From Treponema sp. UBA3870 (GTDB lineage Bacteria > Spirochaetota > Spirochaetia > Treponematales > Treponemataceae), in the NCBI GenBank assembly GCA_002392275.1, contig DGGQ01000172.1, positions 4,200 through 9,776 of the forward strand: a stretch of 5,577 bases of DNA. The letters run 5' to 3'. Positions 1 through 4,713 of this stretch are shown here, one piece after another (positions within the stretch are counted from its first letter, which is position 1; each line of letters starts with the position of its first letter). A program made the translations under genes and the position numbers. The notes under the pieces were generated by a model. The model did no database searches. It was given only the letters and a program-made list of their open reading frames with translations, and was not told the origin of the DNA.

Positions 1-41
1 GGATTAACAGTCCGTTGCTCTACCAGCTGAGCTAAAGGAGC
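1..41 (-). tRNA. tRNA-Asn (GUU), 5' half, cut by window edge
   Basis: Read on the minus strand from 41 down, the sequence folds as a canonical tRNA 5' half. It has a 7-nt acceptor strand (GCTCCTT), TA at positions 8-9, a GCTC/GAGC D-stem around a loop containing GGTAGA, an ACGGA anticodon-stem strand, and the loop CTGTTAA. The anticodon is therefore GTT, which reads Asn codons. The variable loop, T-arm and 3' acceptor strand lie outside the window, so acceptor pairing and an encoded CCA cannot be checked. It is preceded by its own strong promoter at 65-93. Confidence 0.93.
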
Positions 42-64
42 ATTGCTTTGTAGTGATGGATTTT

Positions 65-93
65 ATAATATAGATTTCATCATTTTTTGTCAA
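65..93 (-). promoter_or_regulatory. sigma-70-type promoter of the tRNA-Asn gene
   Basis: On the minus strand a perfect -35 box TTGACA (88-93) is followed after exactly 17 nt by TATTAT (65-70), a 5/6 match to the -10 consensus. The predicted start is near 58, giving a leader of about 17 nt before the tRNA at 41. This is the best promoter match in the window and fits a stable-RNA gene. Confidence 0.85.
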
Positions 94-95
94 CA

Positions 96-135
96 CCCCC
101 GGAACAAAATTCATATATTTTTTTTGCCCCGGGGG
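96..135. repeat. GC-rich inverted repeat between DUF1015 gene and tRNA promoter
   Basis: CCCCCGG (96-102) is perfectly complementary to CCGGGGG (129-135). The 26-nt interval can add a second A/T helix (CAAAAT against ATTTT). It lies 8 bp past the DUF1015 stop and 2 bp before the tRNA -35 box. No clear U-run follows the stem on either strand, so it is not a textbook intrinsic terminator, although it could weakly end the DUF1015 transcript. On the minus strand the A-run lies inside the loop. Confidence 0.5.
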
Positions 136-143
136 AAGAATTG

Positions 144-1475
144 TCAGAACAGTTTCCTGCACTCCAGATAGAAGCGTTTTTCGCTCGCCTCTCCCATGCT
201 GAAACTTTTTCTTGGAAGCGGTCCGCGGGTTCCTATTGTCGCAAAAAATGAGTCCTTCGCGATTGGTGGAAGCAGAATGGAGATTGCGCCATCCTTTTTT
301 CCGAGCCTGAAAACTTCGTCGCTGCCGTGGATGTAGTCAATTTCAATTTCCCTGCCTGATTTTTTTTCTTCCATAATATAATCATCAAGGACCGGCTGTA
401 GACGGGAGACCGCAAGCTCCTTCACAGGAGTTTCAAGACAGACGTAACGATTTTTTCCCTCCGACGTAAAAACAAATCCAAACGCCGCGGAAGATTTTTT
501 CACCCTGTCGTCCAGTTCCTTTTCTGATTCACACTCGGAAACAGTTCCCCCAAGATTTTTCTGCACAAACGAAACAAGCTCCCCGGAATCTCCACCAAAC
601 ATGACACGGTGGATTGGCTCGAACGTAAGCCCCTCGTCATAGATGTTCACAAGCTCCACAAGCGCGTAGCGGACCGGAGATTTTTTTATTTCATCAGGGG
701 ACAGTCCTTTTTCGGAAAGCTCCTTTTTGTATTCATCCCAGACTGCCTTTGCCGTTGCAAGAGAATGGTTTCCGTCTCCCACAGCAAACAAGAAAGCACT
801 TCCATCACTTTCGCTCCCGGATTTTTTCAGACTCTCCAGGGCGGAATGGATTTTTTCCAGGGCCTCATCAGATTTTACCGACCATCCCGAAATGTGTCCC
901 GCATCCATCATCAAGTCACCATCGTAGATTGGGGAGGACTTTTTTGCAAGAAGCCCCGCAGCCTCAATCAGAATGTGTCCGGGGTCGTTCACAAGAAGCA
1001 TTATGTGGGGACTTTCGACAGGGGCTCCGCGACGGATTTCTTTTCTGGGCGGGATGCGTTCAACGATGGTCGCCTCGGTTGCACGGACAAGAGCTCTGGA
1101 CATTGGCTTCCACTCATAGCTTTCAAGATCAAGGGCAACCACAAGCCCCTTCCTAACCCTTCCATAGGCGGTAGTGCGTTCCACATAGACAAATTCTTTT
1201 TCCGCAGGAGCAAAAGTTCCGTCCGAAAGATACTTTTCCATGTCCCCACGGATTTTTTCTATCCTCTCCTTTCTGTCTGGGGATGAAAGATAGACCTCCG
1301 GCAAAATCAGGTTCAGCGTGGAGGGATTTTTTCCAACCCTGTCCGCAACTTTTTTCCAGTAATCCAAATCCTGTGTGTACTGGTCGCACGCAATCACACT
1401 CCAGGACGACAAATCTTTTTTCGCCGGCAGCAAAATCTCCGGCAGCTCAATTCCAAACTCGCTAAAATCTTTCAT
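144..1475 (-). CDS. DUF1015 (COG4198-type) family protein of unknown function
   Basis: This 443-residue protein matches the DUF1015 family in length and motifs. An N-terminal VIACDQYTQDLDYW segment (about 27-40) is followed by PSTLNLILPEVYL (51-63). A central SRALVRATEATIVERIPPR block (126-144) precedes PHIMLLVNDPG (156-166). The family signature FAVGDGNHSLATAK spans about 230-243, with G233-D-G-N-H-S as the likely functional core. There is no signal peptide or membrane segment, so it is presumably cytosolic. The ATG at 1475 places the conserved N-terminus correctly; no Shine-Dalgarno precedes it, and a TATACT box sits only 7 nt upstream. The reaction is not established to my knowledge. I recall relatives lying beside serine-biosynthesis genes in other bacteria, but nothing here supports that link. 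The divergent neighbour is rpoN. Family call firm, function unknown. Confidence 0.88.
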   Translation of the reverse strand: MKDFSEFGIELPEILLPAKKDLSSWSVIACDQYTQDLDYWKKVADRVGKNPSTLNLILPEVYLSSPDRKERIEKIRGDMEKYLSDGTFAPAEKEFVYVERTTAYGRVRKGLVVALDLESYEWKPMSRALVRATEATIVERIPPRKEIRRGAPVESPHIMLLVNDPGHILIEAAGLLAKKSSPIYDGDLMMDAGHISGWSVKSDEALEKIHSALESLKKSGSESDGSAFLFAVGDGNHSLATAKAVWDEYKKELSEKGLSPDEIKKSPVRYALVELVNIYDEGLTFEPIHRVMFGGDSGELVSFVQKNLGGTVSECESEKELDDRVKKSSAAFGFVFTSEGKNRYVCLETPVKELAVSRLQPVLDDYIMEEKKSGREIEIDYIHGSDEVFRLGKKDGAISILLPPIAKDSFFATIGTRGPLPRKSFSMGEASEKRFYLECRKLF

Positions 1476-1482
1476 AAATAAA

Positions 1483-1488
1483 AGTATA
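1483..1488 (-). promoter_or_regulatory. candidate -10 box for the DUF1015 gene
   Basis: On the minus strand TATACT (1488 down to 1483, 5/6 match to TATAAT) ends 7 nt before the ATG at 1475. No recognisable -35 box lies 16-18 nt upstream. If it is used, transcription would start at or within a few bases of the initiation codon. Support is limited to the box itself and the lack of any other candidate in the short gap. Confidence 0.4.
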
Positions 1489-1506
1489 TAGCGAAATCAA
1501 AAAATG

Positions 1507-1515
1507 TGCTATAAT
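1507..1515 (+). promoter_or_regulatory. extended -10 promoter of rpoN
   Basis: A perfect TATAAT (1510-1515) is preceded directly by TGC, giving an extended -10 (TGnTATAAT). No -35 match occurs at 16-18 nt spacing, which an extended -10 can tolerate. The expected start, 7 nt past the box, is the A of the rpoN ATG at 1522. The box is flanked by a short inverted repeat, ATGTG (1504-1508) and CACAT (1519-1523), that could be an operator or chance. Confidence 0.6.
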
Positions 1516-1521
1516 GTACAC

Positions 1522-3021
1522 ATGGGTGATTTTTTTTCGCAGGTACAGTCGCAGAAACAGACTCAGGTTCAGGTGATGAGCCAGATGCAGATTCATGCCC
1601 TGAAAATTCTTTCAATGGACACGGACAATCTGCGGGACGAAATTGCGAAAGCGGCGAACGAAAACCCGGTGCTGGTGATTGACGACGGCATTTCGGATGC
1701 GGCGCAGAACAAAATCAAAAGCTCCTCCCGGATTTCACAGGCCGCGCAAAAATCAAGCGACGCATTCCAGGCGATAATCGAACAGAAAGAGGATTTCCGA
1801 GAATCACTAAGGGAACACCTGCTACACCAGCTGCACATGGAACGTCTGGATGCCACAGAAATTTCCGTCGGCGAAAAACTGATTCAAAATCTTGATTCAC
1901 ACGGCCACCACATTCTTGAACCAGAGACCCTTCTTGACAAATCGAACCCGGGCGAAAATGTCCTTGTGCTGAAAAAATGCATGAAGCTGATTCAGTCGAT
2001 GGACCCGGTGGGGGTATGCACAAAAAATGTTGAGGAGACTCTTCTGGTCCAGGCAAGACAAAACCCAGAGGCGGATGAACTTTCGCTTTTCATTCTGGAC
2101 GGGCATCTTGATTTTATAAATCCACCAGCACCGTCAAGGGCATTGAAAAAATTGCAGAACTTTTTTGAAAGCAGACGGAACATGTTTGGACTTGGGGAGG
2201 AGGAAAAAAAATTTCTTTCCCTTGATTTGACCGAGGATGATGTCCAGGCTTCAATTGATTTCATCAGGACGCTGACTCCGTTTCCGGCATCAAGATTTTC
2301 GACAGAAGAAGTACACCTTGTAAGCCCCGACATTTATGTGAGCGAAGTCGAGACAAAAAATCTGGACGCCGACCTTGTGGACCCCGCGCTGGAAAAAAAA
2401 CTGAGGGAAAAGGGAATCCTCAAAACCGGAAATCGATTTTGGAAAATCAGAATCGAGAACTCAAAAATCCCAGCCGTATCAATCGCCCCGGAAATTCAAA
2501 AAAATGGAGCAAACGAAAAGGATCTTAAAGAAAAAATAAAGGCCGCCGAAGATTTTGTCGCAATGCTTGAGAACAGAAAAAACACAATCGAAAAATCCGC
2601 ATGGGAGATTGTCAGAATCCAGCACGAGTTTTTTGAAAAGGGAGCCGGCCATCTGGTTCCAATGAGGCTAAGGGATTTGGCACAGACTGTCGGTGTTTCG
2701 GAAAGCACCATCTCCAGAATGGCGAACGGAAAGTATCTACAGTACAACGGCTCGGTCTATCCGCTGAAATATTTTTTTGAAAATTCGGTCAGCACACCAT
2801 CAGGGGCCACAGTTTCGGACGATGGACAAAAAAATCTTAGCCGCGACAACGTTCAGCTTGAAATCAAAAAAATTCTTGAAGAGCATAAGGACGACAAGAA
2901 AAAACTGAGCGACCAAAAAATCTCCGACATGCTTGAGGAACGTGGAATAAAAATCGCACGGCGCACTGTGGCAAAATACCGTACGCAGCTCAACATTGAC
3001 TCGTCATACGACAGGGTGTAG
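1522..3021 (+). CDS. rpoN: RNA polymerase sigma-54 factor RpoN
   Basis: This is the sigma factor that directs RNA polymerase to -24/-12 promoters and needs an AAA+ activator. The 499-residue product has all the regions expected. A Gln-rich region I (about 10-50, QTQVQVMSQMQ then a helix ending NENPVLVID) is followed by the core-binding domain with QSMDPVGVCTKNVEETLL (about 158-175) and LTPFPASRFS (251-260). The helix-turn-helix is at about 382-405 (RDLAQTVGVSESTISR then GKYLQY). The diagnostic RpoN box ARRTVAKYR is at 479-487, near the C-terminus. The ATG at 1522 is preferred over an in-frame ATG at 1504 because the latter lies upstream of and through the TATAAT box, and region I needs no extra residues. 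No Shine-Dalgarno precedes 1522. A run of eight T covers codons 3-5 and the first base of codon 6. Its activators are not in this window. Confidence 0.96.
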   Translation: MGDFFSQVQSQKQTQVQVMSQMQIHALKILSMDTDNLRDEIAKAANENPVLVIDDGISDAAQNKIKSSSRISQAAQKSSDAFQAIIEQKEDFRESLREHLLHQLHMERLDATEISVGEKLIQNLDSHGHHILEPETLLDKSNPGENVLVLKKCMKLIQSMDPVGVCTKNVEETLLVQARQNPEADELSLFILDGHLDFINPPAPSRALKKLQNFFESRRNMFGLGEEEKKFLSLDLTEDDVQASIDFIRTLTPFPASRFSTEEVHLVSPDIYVSEVETKNLDADLVDPALEKKLREKGILKTGNRFWKIRIENSKIPAVSIAPEIQKNGANEKDLKEKIKAAEDFVAMLENRKNTIEKSAWEIVRIQHEFFEKGAGHLVPMRLRDLAQTVGVSESTISRMANGKYLQYNGSVYPLKYFFENSVSTPSGATVSDDGQKNLSRDNVQLEIKKILEEHKDDKKKLSDQKISDMLEERGIKIARRTVAKYRTQLNIDSSYDRV

Positions 3022-3072
3022 GACATGGTTTTCCGCTGGAGCTACCGCTGGATAAAAATTTTTGTTTCGCAC

Positions 3073-3101
3073 TTGAAAAAGTTTTGAAAATCCATCATAC
3101 T
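3073..3101 (+). promoter_or_regulatory. candidate sigma-70-type promoter of rpsU
   Basis: TTGAAA (3073-3078) and CATACT (3096-3101, 4/6 to TATAAT) are separated by exactly 17 nt, within the 124-bp gap between rpoN and rpsU. The predicted start near 3108 would give a leader of about 38 nt. A second TTGAAA at 3084-3089 has no suitably spaced -10. Because no terminator is evident after rpoN, read-through from rpoN may also contribute. Confidence 0.5.
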
Positions 3102-3130
3102 GTAGACCCTGTGATATTTCGCTGGAAAGG

Positions 3131-3137
3131 AAGGTGA
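3131..3137 (+). promoter_or_regulatory. Shine-Dalgarno site deciding the rpsU start
   Basis: AAGGTGA matches the end of the anti-Shine-Dalgarno complement and lies 8 nt before the ATG at 3146. An in-frame GTG at 3134 falls inside this site, so it is very unlikely to be the start codon. Confidence 0.7.
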
Positions 3138-3145
3138 AAACAAGA

Positions 3146-3352
3146 ATGGCAACAATCAATGTTGATGACAATGAGAACCTGGAAAAGGCTATCAAACGTT
3201 TCAAGAGAATGGTTGAAAAGGAAGGTATCATCCGTGAGTTCAAAAAGCGCGAGTACTATGAAAAGCCGTCCACAATCTTGAACCGCAAGAACAAGACTCT
3301 TCAGCGCAAACTGATGAAGAAAAACCACAGATCACACGATTCAAAGTATTAA
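3146..3352 (+). CDS. rpsU: 30S ribosomal protein S21
   Basis: The product is a 68-residue, strongly basic protein with the S21 pattern: a short acidic N-terminal strand (INVDDNENLEKAIKRFKR, about 4-21), then VEKEGIIREFKKREYYEKPS (about 23-42), and an Arg/Lys-rich tail (residues 47-68). S21 sits on the 30S platform near the 3' end of 16S rRNA and helps start translation. Length is within the usual range of about 58-71. The ATG at 3146 has a well-spaced Shine-Dalgarno, and the protein then begins MATINV as expected for the family. It follows rpoN on the same strand, with a probable promoter of its own and a strong terminator 20 bp after the stop. Confidence 0.95.
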   Translation: MATINVDDNENLEKAIKRFKRMVEKEGIIREFKKREYYEKPSTILNRKNKTLQRKLMKKNHRSHDSKY

Positions 3353-3368
3353 TCTTGGACTTGTACTT

Positions 3369-3408
3369 CAAAAACCTTCTGGGGCAAAATGCTTCGGGAG
3401 GTTTTTTT
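3369..3408. terminator. bidirectional intrinsic terminator shared by rpsU and the HAD gene
   Basis: The segment 3373-3403 forms an uninterrupted 14-bp stem (10 Watson-Crick pairs, 4 G-U pairs on the plus-strand RNA) with a 3-nt AAA loop. On the plus strand it runs into seven T (3402-3408), ending rpsU transcripts. On the minus strand it runs into five T (complement of 3370-3374), ending transcripts of the convergent HAD gene. The HAD stop codon TAA (3409 to 3407) overlaps the T-run, so the minus-strand hairpin starts 3 nt after the stop. Confidence 0.9.
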
Positions 3409-4060
3409 ATGAAGATTTTTCAAGCACTTCAAAAAGACCGTAGATGTCTTCCGCGCCATCAACAAGGATTCCTCCCATCCCAAGTTCAAGCGGCAGGGCA
3501 AGGTCGATGTCGTATCTGTCGCCGACCGAAAGGCAGTTCCCGTATTCGCTTCCAGATATTTTCATCGCCACGTCCAGAGGCTCCCGCGAGGGTTTTGATT
3601 TGTTGCATGTGTCAAGGCCAACCACATCAGGAAGAAGGTCGTCCACACCAATTGCGGCGAGAGTCTTTTTTGCGGCCACAACGGGATTGTTCGTAACACA
3701 GACCATTTTGTAGGTGGACCCAAGTTTTTCAATGGCGGCCCTAAGTTTTTCGTCCCTTTTCAAATAGCGGGCAGGTTCCAGAAGCGTGTTGCGCCATCTT
3801 ATGCTCTCCTCAATCGGAATGCCGAAAGCAACAAGAGTGTTCCCAAGGCTAATCTTTTTTCCACCGTTCTGCTCGCTCCAGGTTTTTCTGTACCTGTGGA
3901 TTTGCCAGCGCGCTTTTTTTTCGGACACCCCCGTGACATGGGCGAAATGCCTTACCTGCGCGTCCACCTGCTCAAAAACATACAGCGGATTTGTGTAGAG
4001 CGTTCCGTCTATGTCAAAAACAAGAGTGTCAAGCTGCTCTGGAATCCTGTAGACTTTCAT
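3407..4060 (-). CDS. HAD-superfamily hydrolase, probable small-molecule phosphatase
   Basis: This 217-residue protein carries all four haloacid-dehalogenase motifs. Motif I is FDIDGTLY, with nucleophile D16 and acid/base D18. Motif II is VTNN (T123). Motif III is a lysine in KSKPSREP (K156 is the likely one). Motif IV is GDRYDIDLA, with metal-binding D181 and further acids at D184 and D186. A helical cap (about 25-100) lies between motifs I and II, typical of subfamily I enzymes such as phosphoglycolate phosphatases and pyrimidine 5'-nucleotidases, so phosphate-ester hydrolysis in the cytosol is expected. The substrate cannot be read from sequence. The ATG at 4060 begins 8 bp after the lipoprotein stop with only a poor Shine-Dalgarno, suggesting co-transcription and perhaps translational coupling. 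Confidence 0.88.
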   Translation of the reverse strand: MKVYRIPEQLDTLVFDIDGTLYTNPLYVFEQVDAQVRHFAHVTGVSEKKARWQIHRYRKTWSEQNGGKKISLGNTLVAFGIPIEESIRWRNTLLEPARYLKRDEKLRAAIEKLGSTYKMVCVTNNPVVAAKKTLAAIGVDDLLPDVVGLDTCNKSKPSREPLDVAMKISGSEYGNCLSVGDRYDIDLALPLELGMGGILVDGAEDIYGLFEVLEKSS

Positions 4061-4068
4061 TCTGCTAT

Positions 4069-4599
4069 CTACTCGTCAAAATCCGGGAAGTCGTATTCGT
4101 CGTCATCGTCTTCGGAATTAGGAGTCTTGACCTGGCTCTCACCTTCCTCCCTGATTTTCTTTGCCTTCTCGCTTTCAATCTTCTCGTTGATTTTGGAAAG
4201 AGCCTCCTCCGGGATTTTCTTCAAATCATTTTCGGCGAGCTTTTTGTACTGGCTTGGGAGATATCCGACCGGAACATTTTCGTAGATGTAGACTATCTCG
4301 TTCAGACGGGGGACCGCCGCTTCATATTTTTTCTTCTTTATATCCAGATGCGCAATCTCGAAGTTGGCCTCCACGTAGATTTTTGAGTCGTCGGGATATT
4401 TTTCAAGCAGCTGGCTGTAGTACCACTTGGCAAGCTCATAGTTACCACCGTCGGCGGCATCCTGGGCAAGCTGGACAATTTCGCGGTCATCATCGGGAAC
4501 GGACTCGGGGATGGACGAACATGAAACCACCGCAAAGGTGGACACGGCCATGACTGCGGAATAAAAAACATTTTTTAGTGTAAATCTTGAATATTTCAT
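4069..4599 (-). CDS. TPR-type (BamD/YbgF-like) lipoprotein with acidic tail
   Basis: The 176-residue product begins with a lipoprotein signal peptide: basic N-region (K2, R5, K9), hydrophobic stretch (about 11-25) and lipobox VVSC with C27 as the lipidated residue. After a short linker, two helix-turn-helix units resembling TPRs lie at about 41-70 (AQDAADGGNYELAKWYYSQL, then KYPDD) and 75-105 (EANFEIAHLDIKKKKYEAAV). A charged helix follows (131-153), then a strongly acidic tail (162-176, including DDDD). The TPR pattern recalls BamD-type outer-membrane assembly lipoproteins, but this protein is well short of the usual roughly 240 residues, so that role is only a possibility. The ATG at 4599 directly precedes the signal peptide; only a weak AGAG precedes it. 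It is the first gene of a pair with the HAD phosphatase. Confidence 0.8.
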   Translation of the reverse strand: MKYSRFTLKNVFYSAVMAVSTFAVVSCSSIPESVPDDDREIVQLAQDAADGGNYELAKWYYSQLLEKYPDDSKIYVEANFEIAHLDIKKKKYEAAVPRLNEIVYIYENVPVGYLPSQYKKLAENDLKKIPEEALSKINEKIESEKAKKIREEGESQVKTPNSEDDDDEYDFPDFDE

Positions 4600-4607
4600 T
4601 TCTCTAC

Positions 4608-4634
4608 TGTATCATTTTTTAGCGAATTGATACA
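4608..4634. repeat. 7-bp inverted repeat, candidate operator between divergent genes
   Basis: TGTATCA (4608-4614) and TGATACA (4628-4634) are perfect inverted copies separated by 13 bp, giving a spacing of about two helical turns between half-site centres. It sits 9 bp before the lipoprotein ATG and 80 bp before argC, overlapping the candidate argC -35. It does not resemble a standard ARG box. It could bind a dimeric regulator, form a hairpin in the lipoprotein leader, or be chance. Confidence 0.4.
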
Positions 4635-4653
4635 TACCTTCCTTTAACATTAT
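4627..4653 (+). promoter_or_regulatory. weak candidate promoter for argC
   Basis: TTGATA (4627-4632, 5/6 to TTGACA) is followed after 15 nt by CATTAT (4648-4653, 4/6 to TATAAT). The spacer is short and the -10 poor. The -35 overlaps the right arm of the inverted repeat at 4608-4634, so a protein bound there could block it. The implied leader would be about 50-55 nt. Confidence 0.3.
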
Positions 4654-4713
4654 GGGCGGACAACCGCTAAAGGAAAAACATACAAGGGACCGCAAGGTTA
4701 CGTGGAGGCAAAA

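Noticed and set aside
609..1286. A 225-codon plus-strand open frame antisense to the DUF1015 gene
   Set aside because: It lies wholly inside a well-supported gene on the other strand, has no recognisable domain and no ribosome site; it follows from the codon pattern of the real gene.
1504..1521. In-frame ATG at 1504 as the rpoN start
   Set aside because: It would place TATAAT inside the coding sequence, adds six residues with no family match, and also lacks a Shine-Dalgarno.
2676..2694. TTGGCAC inside rpoN resembling a sigma-54 -24 element
   Set aside because: No TTGC-type -12 element follows at the required spacing, and the sequence encodes conserved helix-turn-helix residues.
3022..3072. 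Intrinsic terminator directly after rpoN
   Set aside because: No GC-rich stem followed by a T-run could be formed; the AAAAATTTTT palindrome at 3054-3063 alone is not enough.
3134..3145. GTG at 3134 as the rpsU start
   Set aside because: The GTG is part of the Shine-Dalgarno for the ATG at 3146, and S21 proteins typically begin close to the MATINV position.
3355..3713. Plus-strand open frames beyond rpsU overlapping the HAD gene
   Set aside because: They cross the strong terminator or lie antisense to the HAD motifs and show no domain; the minus-strand HAD gene explains the region.
4608..4634. ArgR (ARG box) operator for argC
   Set aside because: The arms TGTATCA/TGATACA with a 13-bp spacer do not fit the 18-bp ARG box pattern built on TGAAT/ATTCA; kept only as an unidentified inverted repeat.
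4656..4667. GCGG-ACAA-CCGC hairpin upstream of argC as an attenuator or riboswitch
   Set aside because: A 4-bp stem alone is too weak, there is no paired terminator/antiterminator, and no T-box or other leader consensus is visible.
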